In this document: piece by piece, positions 8,592 through 17,630 of the stretch
Layout of the letters: each line of letters starts with the position of its first letter
Numbering within the stretch: position 1 is the stretch's first letter
Assembly (NCBI RefSeq): GCF_034424805.1
Contig: NZ_JAXOUF010000003.1
Coordinates: 248,001 to 312,000, forward strand
Direction of reading: 5' to 3'
Source of the DNA: Labrys sedimenti
GTDB lineage: Bacteria > Pseudomonadota > Alphaproteobacteria > Rhizobiales > Labraceae
DNA: 64,000 nt
Notes under the pieces: model-generated
What the model was told of the DNA's origin: nothing
The model's input: only the letters and a program-made list of their open reading frames with translations
Database searches by the model: none
Made by a program: the position numbers and the translations under genes

Positions 8592-11030
8592 ATGATGAAC
8601 CTCGCAGAATATCGCCGCACCGCCATCCGTCTCGCCGACTTCCTGCCGTGGGTAGCGCTGGTCGGTTCCGGCGTCGTCCTCAACAAGGACGGCTCGTTCC
8701 AGCGCACCGCGCGGTTTCGCGGTCCAGACCTCGATAGCGCCGTGCCGGCCGAACTGGTCGCCGTCGCCGGCCGATTGAACAACGCCTTCCGCCGCCTCGG
8801 ATCGGGATGGGCGATCTTCGTCGAAGCACAGCGCCATGAGGCAGCGTCCTATCCAGCCAGCCGATTTCCCGATGCCGCCTCGGCACTGGTGGACGCCGAG
8901 CGCAAGGCGAACTTCGAGGAGGCGGGAAGCCATTTCGAGTCCAGCTACTTCCTGACATTCACCTACCTGCCGCCGGCCGAGGACGCGGCACGGGCGGAGA
9001 CCTGGCTGTACGAGGGCCGCAAGCGGTCGGGCGTCGATGGACGCGAGATGCTCACCGTCTTCGTCGATCGCACTGACCGCGTGCTGCAACTGGTCGAAGG
9101 CTTCATGCCCGAATGCCTGTGGCTCGATGACGCCGAGACGCTGACCTATCTGCATTCTTGCGTTTCAACCAACCGCCATCGCGTCCGCGTGCCTGAAACG
9201 CCGATGTATCTCGACGCGCTCGTTGCCGACCAGCCGCTCACCGGCGGGCTGGAGCCGCGATTAGGTTCGACGCATCTGCGCGTCCTGACTATCGTCGGTT
9301 TCCCGACCGCGACCACGCCCGGCCTGCTCGACGAGCTGAACCGGCTGGCCTTTCCCTATCGCTGGTCCACCCGCGCCATCCTGCTCGACAAGACGGACGC
9401 GACGAAGCTGCTGACCAAGATCCGGCGGCAATGGTTCGCCAAGCGCAAGTCGATCGCCGCCATCCTGAAGGAGGTGATGACCAACGAGGCCTCGGCCCTG
9501 GTCGATACCGACGCCGCCAACAAGGCGGCGGATGCCGACATGGCCCTGCAGGAACTGGGCGCGGACTATGCCGGTGTCGCCTATGTCACCGCGACGATCA
9601 CGGTCTGGGACGATGATCCGCGTCTCGCCGACGAGAAGCTCCGGCAGACGGAAAAAATCGTCCAGGGCCGCGATTTCACGGCGATGGCGGAAACCATCAA
9701 CGCAGCGGACGCCTGGCTCGGCAGCTTGCCCGGCCATGTCTACGCCAATGTCCGGCAACCGCCGATTTCGACTTTGAACCTCGCCCACATGATCCCGCTT
9801 TCGGCGGTGTGGGCGGGTCCGGAACGGGACGAGCATTTTGCAGCGCCCCCACTGCTCTTCGGCAAGACCGAAGGCTCGACCCCGTTCCGGTTATCCCTTC
9901 ACGTCGGCGACGTCGGGCACACGCTCGTCGTCGGCCCGACCGGTGCGGGCAAGTCCGTACTGCTCGCGCTCATGGCTCTCCAGTTCCGGCGCTACGCCGG
10001 TGCGCAGGTCTTCGCCTTCGACTTCGGCGGCAGTATTCGCGCCGCCGCACTGGCGATGGGTGGGGACTGGCACGATCTCGGCGGCGGACTGAGCGACGGC
10101 AGCGACGAGAGCGTGTCGCTTCAGCCGCTCGCCCGCATCCATGATGTCCCTGAGCGTGCCTGGGCGGCCGATTGGATCGTGGCCATCCTGACCCGCGAAG
10201 GCGTCGCCATCACCCCGGAGGTGAAAGAGTATATCTGGACGGCGCTGACCTCGTTGGCGTCCGCACCCGTGGCAGAGCGCACCATCACCGGCCTCGCGGT
10301 CCTGCTTCAGTCGAACGACCTGAAGCAGGCGCTCCGGCCTTACTGCGTCGGCGGCGCCCATGGCCGTCTGCTCGACGCCGAGGCCGAATATCTTGGCTCC
10401 GCCACGGTTCAGGCGTTCGAGACCGAAGGGCTGATCGGCACCGAGGCCGCGCCCGCCGTGCTGGCCTACCTGTTCCACCGCATCGGCGACCGGCTCGACG
10501 GCTCACCGACGCTCATCATCATCGACGAAGGCTGGCTGGCGCTGGACGACGAAGGGTTCGCCGGCCAGCTCCGCGAATGGCTGAAGACGCTGCGCAAGAA
10601 GAACGCGTCCGTGATCTTCGCCACGCAGTCATTGAGCGACATCGATGGGAGCGCCATCGCACCCGCCATCATCGAAAGCTGCCAGACCCGGCTTCTACTC
10701 CCGAACGAACGGGCGATCGAACCGCAGATCACAGCCATCTATCGCCGCTTCGGCCTCAACGACCGACAGATCGAGATTCTCGCACGGGCGACGCCCAAGC
10801 GGGATTACTACTGCCAGTCTCGGCGCGGCAACCGGCTGTTCGAGCTGGGTCTGTCCGATGTGGCGCTGGCGCTCTGCGCCGCCTCGTCGAAGACCGATCA
10901 GGCCGAGATAGCCCGCATCGTCGCCGAGCACGGCCGCGACCGCTTCCTCACCGCCTGGCTGCGCCATCGCGGCGTCGCCTGGGCCGCCGACCTCATCCCC
11001 GACCTCACCAACTTGGAGATTTCATCATGA
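8592..11030 (+). CDS. trbE: T4SS ATPase TrbE (VirB4 family)
   Basis: An 812-residue VirB4-type ATPase that powers pilus assembly and substrate transfer. The N-terminal CagE/TrbE domain covers about residues 1-400. The Walker A motif VVGPTGAGKSVLLALM lies near residue 445, the Walker B TLIIIDEGWLAL near residue 640, and a downstream motif reads SVIFATQSLSDI. The ATG at 8592 follows GAGGAGG by 7 bases; an alternative frame start about 200 bases upstream lies inside trbD and is rejected. The 3' end overlaps trbJ by 4 bases. Length and motifs are normal. Confidence 0.95.
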   Translation: MMNLAEYRRTAIRLADFLPWVALVGSGVVLNKDGSFQRTARFRGPDLDSAVPAELVAVAGRLNNAFRRLGSGWAIFVEAQRHEAASYPASRFPDAASALVDAERKANFEEAGSHFESSYFLTFTYLPPAEDAARAETWLYEGRKRSGVDGREMLTVFVDRTDRVLQLVEGFMPECLWLDDAETLTYLHSCVSTNRHRVRVPETPMYLDALVADQPLTGGLEPRLGSTHLRVLTIVGFPTATTPGLLDELNRLAFPYRWSTRAILLDKTDATKLLTKIRRQWFAKRKSIAAILKEVMTNEASALVDTDAANKAADADMALQELGADYAGVAYVTATITVWDDDPRLADEKLRQTEKIVQGRDFTAMAETINAADAWLGSLPGHVYANVRQPPISTLNLAHMIPLSAVWAGPERDEHFAAPPLLFGKTEGSTPFRLSLHVGDVGHTLVVGPTGAGKSVLLALMALQFRRYAGAQVFAFDFGGSIRAAALAMGGDWHDLGGGLSDGSDESVSLQPLARIHDVPERAWAADWIVAILTREGVAITPEVKEYIWTALTSLASAPVAERTITGLAVLLQSNDLKQALRPYCVGGAHGRLLDAEAEYLGSATVQAFETEGLIGTEAAPAVLAYLFHRIGDRLDGSPTLIIIDEGWLALDDEGFAGQLREWLKTLRKKNASVIFATQSLSDIDGSAIAPAIIESCQTRLLLPNERAIEPQITAIYRRFGLNDRQIEILARATPKRDYYCQSRRGNRLFELGLSDVALALCAASSKTDQAEIARIVAEHGRDRFLTAWLRHRGVAWAADLIPDLTNLEISS

Positions 11031-11791
11031 CGCTTCGTCGTTCACGCGCGGCCCTCTTCGCCGCATCCATCCTGTCCGTGCCGCTTGCCCTGTCGCCGAT
11101 CACGGTGACGACGCCGGCCCATGCCATCACGGTGTTCGATCCCTGGAACTACAGCCAGAACATCCTGACGGCGGCGCGCACCCTTCAGTCGATCACCCAG
11201 CAGGTCACGCAGCTTCAGAACGAAGCGCAGATGCTGATCAATCAGGCCCGCAACCTCGCCAGTCTGCCATTTTCCTCGCTGCAACAGCTCCAGCAGTCGG
11301 TCCAGCGGACGCAAGCGCTTCTGAAACAGGCGCAGAACGTCGCCTATGACGTCCAGCAGATCGACCAGCTCTTCCAGCAGAAATACGGCAACGTCTCGAT
11401 GTCGGCCTCCGACAGCCAGCTCGTCTCCGATGCCCGCTCGCGCTGGCAGAATACCGTCGGCGGCTTGCAGGACGCGATGAAGGTGCAGGCCGGCGTCGTC
11501 GGCAATATCGACACCAACCGCAGCCAGATGGCGGCGCTGGTCGGATCGAGCCAGTCCGCGACCGGCGCACTTCAGGCGACACAGGCCGGCAACCAGCTTC
11601 TCGCGCTCCAGGCCCAGCAGCTTGCCGATCTCACCGCCGTCGTTGCCGCCAACGGCCGGGCGCAGGCGCTGACCGAGGCCGAGCGGGCCGCCGCAGCCGA
11701 ACAGGGCCGCGAGCAGCGTCGGCGGTTCCTGACGCCGGGCACGGGCTACCAGCCCGGCAATGCGCAGATGTTCAATAACGGCAACAACTGA
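11027..11791 (+). CDS. trbJ: P-type conjugative transfer protein TrbJ (VirB5 family)
   Basis: A 254-residue exported protein. The signal peptide covers about residues 1-33, ending in TTPAHA, and the mature protein starts ITVFDPWNYSQNILTA, the standard TrbJ beginning. The middle is a long Gln-rich helical region (LQSITQQVTQLQNEAQML, residues about 45-110) likely to form a coiled coil. VirB5/TrbJ proteins are minor pilus components in the periplasm or at the pilus tip. The gene overlaps trbE by 4 bases and is followed by trbK after 16 bases. Confidence 0.92.
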   Translation: MTLRRSRAALFAASILSVPLALSPITVTTPAHAITVFDPWNYSQNILTAARTLQSITQQVTQLQNEAQMLINQARNLASLPFSSLQQLQQSVQRTQALLKQAQNVAYDVQQIDQLFQQKYGNVSMSASDSQLVSDARSRWQNTVGGLQDAMKVQAGVVGNIDTNRSQMAALVGSSQSATGALQATQAGNQLLALQAQQLADLTAVVAANGRAQALTEAERAAAAEQGREQRRRFLTPGTGYQPGNAQMFNNGNN

Positions 11792-11807
11792 CCGGGAGAG
11801 ACGCGCC

Positions 11808-12164
11808 ATGGAAGGCAAGACGCTCGCCCGCATCGCCGCCGCTGTCTTTGCGGGCGTTGCGATCACCGCCACCGCGATCCAAATGACCCGCAAGGACGAC
11901 ACGCCGGCTGATCCTGCTCCCGCCGTAGTCGCGCCAGCCGCACCCGATCCGCTGCGTGTGGGGCAGCGCCGGTGCCAGCGTCTCGGCGAGGCCGGCGCGC
12001 GTGATGCCGAATGTCTGCGCATCTGGGCCGCGAGCCGTGACCGCTTCCTCGGTCTCGACAGGTCGCCGCGACCCACGGCCCCGCAATCCGCGCCTTCCAT
12101 CTCTGCGAACGACGAACCCATCACCAAACAGACCGCGCCTGCGGAACCGGCCGAGGAGCGATAG
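11808..12164 (+). CDS. trbK: Putative entry-exclusion protein TrbK-alt
   Basis: A 118-residue protein with an N-terminal membrane anchor or signal (about residues 5-24, LARIAAAVFAGVAITATAI), a Pro/Ala-rich linker, and a compact segment with two cysteines (RCQRLGEAGARDAECLRIW, residues about 60-78). This pattern and the place between trbJ and trbL match proteins annotated TrbK-alt, a proposed entry-exclusion factor different in sequence from RP4 TrbK. It lacks a lipobox, unlike plasmid TrbK. The start at 11808 follows GGGAGAG. The exclusion role is by position and family name, not shown here. Confidence 0.75.
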   Translation: MEGKTLARIAAAVFAGVAITATAIQMTRKDDTPADPAPAVVAPAAPDPLRVGQRRCQRLGEAGARDAECLRIWAASRDRFLGLDRSPRPTAPQSAPSISANDEPITKQTAPAEPAEER

Positions 12165-12167
12165 AGC

Positions 12168-13472
12168 ATGGGCGGCACCGGCGTCATCGACCAGTTCCTG
12201 GCCGTCTTCACCCGATATATCGACAGTGGCTTCGGCCTGCTGTCGGGCGAGGTCGCGTTCATCGCCACGACGCTGATCGTCATCGACGTGACGCTGGCGG
12301 CGCTGTTCTGGTCGATGGGCGGCGATGACGACATCATCGGACGCCTCATCAAGAAGACGCTGTTCGTCGGTGTCTTCGCCTACATCATCGGCAACTGGAA
12401 CAATCTCGCGCGGATCGTCTTCGAGAGCTTCGCCGGCCTTGGCCTGAAGGCTTCGGGCACGGGGTTCACGACAGCCGATCTCCTGCGCCCCGGCAAGGTG
12501 GCGCAGGTCGGTCTCGACGCCGGACGGCCGCTGCTCGAATCGATCTCCGGCCTGATGGGCTGGATCTCCTTCTTCGAGAACTTCATCCAGATCGCCTGCC
12601 TGCTCTTCGCCTGGGCGCTGGTGCTGCTCGCCTTCTTCATCCTCGCCATCCAGCTCTTCGTCACGCTGATCGAGTTCAAGCTGACGACGCTGGCTGGCTT
12701 CGTACTCATTCCCTTCGGCCTGTTCGGCAAGTCCGCCTTCATGGCCGAACGGGTGCTCGGCAACGTCATTTCCAGCGGCATCAAGGTGCTGGTGCTGGCG
12801 GTCATCATCGGCATCGGCTCGACACTGTTCAGCCAGTTCACCGCGGGCGTCAGTGGCACGGCGCCGACGATCGACGACGCCATGGCGATCGTGCTGGCGG
12901 CGCTATCGCTGCTCGGCCTCGGCATCTTCGGTCCCGGCATCGCCAACGGCCTCGTCTCTGGCGGCCCGCAGCTCGGTGCGGGCGCGGCCATTGGAACGGG
13001 TCTCGCCGCAGGCGGTATGGTCGCCGCCGGAGGTGCTGCGATCGGCGCCGTCGCGTCCGGCGGGGCCGCTCTTGCCGGAGGTGCTGCCGCTGCCGCCAGA
13101 GGCGGCGCGACCCTCGCGGGTGGTGCGACCGCCGCCTATCGGGCCGGAGGCGCATCGGGTGTCGCCAGTACCGGCGCGTCCCAGGCCGGGTCCGCCATCG
13201 CCAGCCCATTCAAGCGCGCCGCCGCCTCCATGAAGGACAGCTTCCAGGCCGGCGAACGCGCCGTCACCGGCGAGGCCGCGCCGAACGCGAGCGCCGACGC
13301 TCCATCCGCATCGTCTTCGTCCGCCAGCGCTGACGGCCCGCCCGCATGGGCCAAGCGCATGAAGCGCGGCCAGCAAGCCTCCCACGGCATCCAGGCCGCC
13401 GCCCATGCCGTCAAATCCGGCGACAGCCATGGCGGCGGCTCCTCCGTCAACCTCTCCGAAAGCGACCGCTGA
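12168..13472 (+). CDS. trbL: T4SS channel protein TrbL (VirB6 family)
   Basis: A 434-residue polytopic inner-membrane protein. About six hydrophobic segments lie between residues 25 and 280, including ALVLLAFFILAIQLFVTLI and VLVLAVIIGIGSTLF. The next 60 residues are almost only Gly, Ala and Val, and the C-terminal 90 residues are Ala/Ser-rich and hydrophilic, ending in DSHGGGSSVNLSESDR. This is the usual TrbL shape; VirB6-type proteins form part of the inner-membrane channel. The stop overlaps the ATG of trbF by one base. Confidence 0.92.
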   Translation: MGGTGVIDQFLAVFTRYIDSGFGLLSGEVAFIATTLIVIDVTLAALFWSMGGDDDIIGRLIKKTLFVGVFAYIIGNWNNLARIVFESFAGLGLKASGTGFTTADLLRPGKVAQVGLDAGRPLLESISGLMGWISFFENFIQIACLLFAWALVLLAFFILAIQLFVTLIEFKLTTLAGFVLIPFGLFGKSAFMAERVLGNVISSGIKVLVLAVIIGIGSTLFSQFTAGVSGTAPTIDDAMAIVLAALSLLGLGIFGPGIANGLVSGGPQLGAGAAIGTGLAAGGMVAAGGAAIGAVASGGAALAGGAAAAARGGATLAGGATAAYRAGGASGVASTGASQAGSAIASPFKRAAASMKDSFQAGERAVTGEAAPNASADAPSASSSSASADGPPAWAKRMKRGQQASHGIQAAAHAVKSGDSHGGGSSVNLSESDR

Positions 13473-14155
13473 TGTTCAAACGACCCTCCACGCATTACGG
13501 CAGGACGCCGCAACCCGAGACGCCGTATCAACGCGCCGCCCAAGTCTGGGACGACCGCATCGGTTCGGCCCGCTTGCAAGCGAAGAACTGGCGGCTGATG
13601 GCCTTCGGATCGCTGATCCTGTCGGCCGGTCTGTCCGGCGCACTGGTCTGGCAATCGGCCAATGGCTCGATCGTGCCGTGGGTGGTGCAGGTCGATAAGC
13701 TCGGGCAAGCGCAAGCCATTGCCCCGGCCGTCGCCGACTATCGCCCGACCGATCCGCAGATCGCCTGGCACCTCGCGCGCTTCATCGAGCAGGTCCGCAG
13801 CATTCCGGCCGACGCCATCATCGTGCGGCAGAACTGGCTGCGCGCCTATGAGTTCACCACCGATCGCGGGGCCATGGCGCTGAACGACTATGCCCGCGTC
13901 AACGACCCCTTCACCAAGGTCGGCAAGCAGCAGATCGCTGTCGAGGTGTCGTCTGTCATTCGCGCTTCACCGGACAGCTTCCGTGTCGCCTGGGTCGAGC
14001 GCCGTTATCAGGACGGCTCGCTGGCCGAGACATCGCGCTGGAGCGCCATTCTCACCATTGCTGTTGCGCCACCCCGCGACGCCGAGAAGCTCCGGGCCAA
14101 CCCGCTCGGAATATACGTCAACGCCATCAACTGGTCGAAGGAGCTTGGACAATGA
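13472..14155 (+). CDS. trbF: T4SS protein TrbF (VirB8 family)
   Basis: A 227-residue bitopic inner-membrane protein: a short cytoplasmic N-terminus, one membrane helix at about residues 43-62, and a periplasmic NTF2-like VirB8 domain (IVPWVVQVDKLGQAQAI, later VAWVERRYQDGSLAETSRW). VirB8-type proteins assemble the periplasmic part of the channel with TrbG and TrbI. The length is normal. It overlaps trbL by one base and trbG by 4 bases, so the genes are probably translationally coupled. Confidence 0.92.
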   Translation: MFKRPSTHYGRTPQPETPYQRAAQVWDDRIGSARLQAKNWRLMAFGSLILSAGLSGALVWQSANGSIVPWVVQVDKLGQAQAIAPAVADYRPTDPQIAWHLARFIEQVRSIPADAIIVRQNWLRAYEFTTDRGAMALNDYARVNDPFTKVGKQQIAVEVSSVIRASPDSFRVAWVERRYQDGSLAETSRWSAILTIAVAPPRDAEKLRANPLGIYVNAINWSKELGQ

Positions 14156-15228
14156 TCCGGCCGTCTCAACTGACCGCCGGACATCCGGCGAACCATATTC
14201 ACGCAATGCCGCCGATGTGCGGAGCCGGAAAGCCTGCTTTCCGTAAAAGCTCATTCGCAGTTTTGCTGCTTGCCGCAACGGCGCTCGCCGGCTGCGCCAC
14301 GACGCAAAAACCGCCCGAGATCGCCTATGACGATGCTGCGCCCGCCGTGCAGACGGTCGATCCCCCAGCGCCCGTCACCGTCGTCGAACTGCCCCGGCCC
14401 TTGCCGCTGCCCGGCCAGATGAAGCGGGTGGAGCGCTCGCGTCAGACGCCCGAGCCGACCGATCCCGCCGCGCGCGTCAATCAGGCGAACGCGCAGGCCC
14501 GCGTCCAACCGGTCCGCGACGGCTTCATCAACGCCATGCAGGTCTATCCCTATACCGGCGGCGCGCTCTATCAGGTCTATACCGCCGTCGGGCAGATCAC
14601 CGACATCGCGCTTCAGCCCGGCGAAACCCTCGTCGGCTCCGGTCCGGTCGCCGCCGGCGACACGGTGCGCTGGATCATCGGCGACACGCTGAGCGGTTCG
14701 GGGGCGACCCAACAGGTCCATATCCTGGTTAAGCCAACCCGCACCGATCTGATGACCAATCTCGTCATCAATACCAATCTGCGCACCTACCATATGGAGC
14801 TGCGCTCGACCGAGCGGACCTATATGGCGTCGGTGTCCTGGCAATATCCGCAGGACCAGCTCATCGCCCTGCGTCGTCAGAACCAACAAGCCGAGGCCGC
14901 GCAGCCGGTCGCCAGCGGTGTCGATCTCGCCAACGTCAACTTCCGCTATGCGATCGAGGGCGACCGCGCGCCCTGGCGGCCGCTCCGCGCCTTCGACGAT
15001 GGTCGGCAGGTCTTCATCGAATTCCCGCGCGGCATCGCGCAAGGGGAGATGCCGCCGCTGTTCGTCGTCGGTCCCGAGGGTAATACCTCCGAACTGGTGA
15101 ACTACCGGGTGCGCGGCCGTCACATGATCGTCGATCGGCTGTTCGCCGCCGCCGAACTGCGCTTCGGTACGGGTGACAACCAGAAGCGCGTCCGCATCAC
15201 CCGCACTGACGGGAGGCCAGCATCGTGA
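14152..15228 (+). CDS. trbG: T4SS outer-membrane lipoprotein TrbG (VirB9 family)
   Basis: A 358-residue VirB9/TrbG protein. The lipobox LAGC places the acylated cysteine near residue 48, and the VirB9 domain covers about residues 125-355 (AMQVYPYTGGALYQVYTAVG, later FVVGPEGNTSELVNYRV). It forms the outer-membrane core ring with TrbI. Oddly, about 27 residues rich in His, Pro and Gly lie between the start MIRP and the basic signal start FRKSSFAVLLL. A later ATG at 14215 would give a more normal signal peptide, but the ATG at 14152 is coupled to the trbF stop. The stretch may be a small insertion at the 5' end. Confidence 0.9.
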   Translation: MIRPSQLTAGHPANHIHAMPPMCGAGKPAFRKSSFAVLLLAATALAGCATTQKPPEIAYDDAAPAVQTVDPPAPVTVVELPRPLPLPGQMKRVERSRQTPEPTDPAARVNQANAQARVQPVRDGFINAMQVYPYTGGALYQVYTAVGQITDIALQPGETLVGSGPVAAGDTVRWIIGDTLSGSGATQQVHILVKPTRTDLMTNLVINTNLRTYHMELRSTERTYMASVSWQYPQDQLIALRRQNQQAEAAQPVASGVDLANVNFRYAIEGDRAPWRPLRAFDDGRQVFIEFPRGIAQGEMPPLFVVGPEGNTSELVNYRVRGRHMIVDRLFAAAELRFGTGDNQKRVRITRTDGRPAS

Positions 15229-16469
15229 GCGAGATCGATCCCGATAAGAGCGCGAAGCCAGGGCCGACGCCGGACGACGATGACGCCCGTCCGCTGACCG
15301 GCGAGCCGGTCGCACCGATGCGCCTTCGTGCCGAACCGCCGCGCGTCACCCGGTTGTCGCGGAAGGTTCTGGCCGGTCTCGGCCTGGTCGGCAGCCTCAG
15401 TATTGGCGGCGCGCTGATCTATGCGCTCCAGACCCGCGACGGCGGCAGGCCAGAGGAACTGATCTCCACCGACAACCGCTCGACCCCGGACGGTCTTTCC
15501 GGCCTGCCCAAGGACTATACCGGCCCGGTCCTCGGACCCGCTTTGCCCGGCGATCTCGGCCGACCTATCCTGGATGCGCAGAACCGTGGCCAGCCCGTGC
15601 CAGCACCGGGCATGGTCACGCCCGGCGCAGTGACGCCCGGTCTCAGCGCCGAAGAGCAGCGGCGGCTTCAGGAAATCGAGGCGGCGCGGACCGGCCGGCT
15701 GTTTGCCTCGACCGAGACGCGCAACGTCGCGTCACCAGCGACCGCGCCCGCCAATGTCCCAACTCCGCTCCCGGACCTGACGAGCCTCGGCCTCGCGCCA
15801 CAGCCAGCGACGCCCACCGCGCAGGACCGGCAGCTCGCCTTCCTCAATCAGGCGGCCGACCGGCGCACCGTCGCGCCGGATCGCTTGGCCGCGCCGGCGT
15901 CGCCGAATATCCTTCAGGCCGGCGCAGTCATTCCGGCTGCGCTCATCACCGGCATCCGCTCCGATCTGCCCGGACAGATCACCGCCCAGGTGACGGAGAA
16001 TATCTACGACAGCCCGACCGGTCGCATTCTGCTCGTACCACAGGGCACACGGCTGATCGGCCAGTACGACAATGGCGTCGGCTTCGGCCAGCGCCGTGTC
16101 CTGCTGGTCTGGAACCGGCTCATCATGCCGAACGGCCGCTCGATCGTTCTGGAGCGCCAGCCGGGCGCGGACGCCGAAGGCTATGCGGGGCTGGAGGATG
16201 GCGTCGATTATCATTGGGGCGAACTGTTCAAGGCGGCGGCGCTTTCGACACTCCTCAGCATTGGCGCCAACACGGGATCGTCCAGTGACGAGAGCGATCT
16301 GCTCAGCGCCATCCGCGACGGCGCATCCGACAGCATCGGTCAAACCGGCCGGCAGATCGTCCAGCGCCAGCTCAACATCGCGCCGACGCTGACCATCAGG
16401 CCGGGTTTCCCCGTCCGTGTTGTTGTTACGAGAGATCTCGTGCTCGAAGCCTACGGAGCCACACCATGA
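15225..16469 (+). CDS. trbI: T4SS protein TrbI (VirB10 family)
   Basis: A 414-residue VirB10-type protein: a cytoplasmic acidic/Pro-rich N-terminus, one membrane helix at about residues 47-67, a Pro-rich periplasmic linker (residues about 85-215), and a C-terminal TrbI domain (AVIPAALITGIRSDLPGQIT, ILLVPQGTRLIGQYDN, TIRPGFPVRVVVTRDLVL). It bridges inner and outer membranes and forms the outer pore with TrbG. The gene overlaps trbG by 4 bases and the DUF2274 gene by 4 bases. Confidence 0.93.
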   Translation: MSEIDPDKSAKPGPTPDDDDARPLTGEPVAPMRLRAEPPRVTRLSRKVLAGLGLVGSLSIGGALIYALQTRDGGRPEELISTDNRSTPDGLSGLPKDYTGPVLGPALPGDLGRPILDAQNRGQPVPAPGMVTPGAVTPGLSAEEQRRLQEIEAARTGRLFASTETRNVASPATAPANVPTPLPDLTSLGLAPQPATPTAQDRQLAFLNQAADRRTVAPDRLAAPASPNILQAGAVIPAALITGIRSDLPGQITAQVTENIYDSPTGRILLVPQGTRLIGQYDNGVGFGQRRVLLVWNRLIMPNGRSIVLERQPGADAEGYAGLEDGVDYHWGELFKAAALSTLLSIGANTGSSSDESDLLSAIRDGASDSIGQTGRQIVQRQLNIAPTLTIRPGFPVRVVVTRDLVLEAYGATP

Positions 16470-16708
16470 CCAAGCTGAAACTCGGCCCGATCGCCGACGA
16501 CAAGCCCGTGAAGCTGACGGTCGAATTGCCCGCTGTCCTGCACCGTGACCTCACGGCCTATGCCGAAGCGCTTGGTCGCGAGAACAACCACCCGCCGACC
16601 GATCCCGTCCGCCTGATCGTGCCGATGCTGGAGCGGTTCATCCAGACGGATCGGGCCTTCGCGAAGGCGAGGCGGACTATGCCGTCGGCCACGGGCGGGC
16701 AGTCATGA
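16466..16708 (+). CDS. DUF2274 protein, last gene of the trb operon
   Basis: An 80-residue protein matching the small DUF2274 family that follows trbI in many alphaproteobacterial elements: KLKLGPIADDKPVKLTVELP, then LHRDLTAYAEALGRE, then PVRLIVPMLERFIQTDRAF. The strand followed by two helices resembles a ribbon-helix-helix fold, so a DNA-binding role is possible; its function is unknown. The ATG overlaps the trbI stop by 4 bases, so it belongs to the same transcript. From 16709 to 16876 I see no supported gene. Confidence 0.85.
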   Translation: MTKLKLGPIADDKPVKLTVELPAVLHRDLTAYAEALGRENNHPPTDPVRLIVPMLERFIQTDRAFAKARRTMPSATGGQS

Positions 16709-16876
16709 TGCCGACACCCGTCCATCGTCGCGGGACTGATCGCAGTATCCAACCGAGGTATCGCAAAGCGCTGTCTTCACACGACGCGCAATCTGCCGAT
16801 GCTGGGAGAATTGCGCGGCGTCAGGGCGAAGGGGCGAGTGTCTTTACGATTGGTATTCTCACAAGAAGCGACTCCT

Positions 16877-17140
16877 ATGTCCCGGCGCGGCGCTGATCAC
16901 TCGCAAGGTCGGCTCTCTGTCGTGTCCGGTATCCTGCCCGACGATCTCTACGACTATGTCCCGCAGGACGAGATCGAGACGCCGGCCCCGCGCATCGGCC
17001 GTCCCCCGAAACACGATGTCGAAACCTGGATCGTCACTGACGACTGGCCTGACCGTGTGCCGGTGACAGAGGCCGAGATCGACCTGTTCGAGGCGTGGTT
17101 CGGCGATATCTTCGACGAGCTGTTCGGGCCGTCCCGTTGA
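16877..17140 (+). CDS. Small acidic hypothetical protein
   Basis: An 87-residue protein that I do not recognise. It is strongly acidic (about 20 Asp/Glu against 8 Lys/Arg), with a basic patch RIGRPPKHD near residue 45 and an acidic aromatic C-terminus (IDLFEAWFGDIFDELFGPS). There is no membrane segment. No good ribosome binding site precedes the ATG, but the composition and codon-position bias look coding. It lies between the trb operon and the toxin-like gene. Acidic small proteins of mobile elements sometimes mimic DNA, but nothing here proves that role. Confidence 0.5.
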   Translation: MSRRGADHSQGRLSVVSGILPDDLYDYVPQDEIETPAPRIGRPPKHDVETWIVTDDWPDRVPVTEAEIDLFEAWFGDIFDELFGPSR

Positions 17141-17273
17141 GGCCGTATAAGCGGCGACAGGTCGCGATCGACCCGACCATCATTCCCCAGGACGCCAATT
17201 TCCGACCATCGTCCGAAGCCGTCCTGAGCATCAGGAGGCTTGCATTGTTATCTCAGTCTGATATGTATTGGGC

Positions 17274-17630
17274 ATGAGCGAGGGTCGCGATCCGAGCCTT
17301 GACGCTTTGCTGGATCTCGACGGCCAAATGCTCGTCGTCGATCCCGCGGGCGGTCATTGGGTCAAGTTCGTGGCGACGCGGATTCCGGTCTCCCCGGGGA
17401 AGCCGCATGGCCTCGACTATTCGCTCACGCTTCACGGGCCTTCGGGCGAACGGCTGGTCGGCTTCGACAATGCCCATCCGGTCGGCCGCCAGAAACGGGG
17501 CGAGCCGCAGGATCATCGGCATCGGCTCCAGACGGTGAAGCCATACGACTATCAGGACGCCGGCACATTGATGGCCGACTTCTGGCAGTTGGTGGACGCG
17601 GTGCTGAAGGAACGAGGAGTTCTCCCATGA
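17274..17630 (+). CDS. TumE/DUF6516-like toxin candidate
   Basis: A 118-residue protein with the pattern of TumE-family (DUF6516) toxins: GQMLVVDPAGGHWVKFVATR, YSLTLHGPSGERLVGFDNAH, and a C-terminal helix ADFWQLVDAVLKE. Relatives are paired with a winged-helix antitoxin, as here. The ATG at 17274 lies very close to a weak promoter-like stretch (TTGCAT at 17240, TATGTA at 17262), so the transcript may have almost no leader. The stop overlaps the partner's ATG by 4 bases. It probably stabilises the element, which is an inference from position beside the recombinase. Confidence 0.7.
   Translation: MSEGRDPSLDALLDLDGQMLVVDPAGGHWVKFVATRIPVSPGKPHGLDYSLTLHGPSGERLVGFDNAHPVGRQKRGEPQDHRHRLQTVKPYDYQDAGTLMADFWQLVDAVLKERGVLP

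Noticed and set aside
10172..11029. Long Arg/Pro-rich frame running into trbJ
   Set aside because: It lies wholly in trbE in another phase; only the part from 11027, beginning with a signal peptide, is TrbJ.
16705..16896. Small frame of 63 codons starting in the DUF2274 stop
   Set aside because: The ATG overlap is tempting, but the product is Arg/Ser-rich without pattern and overlaps the start of the next candidate gene.
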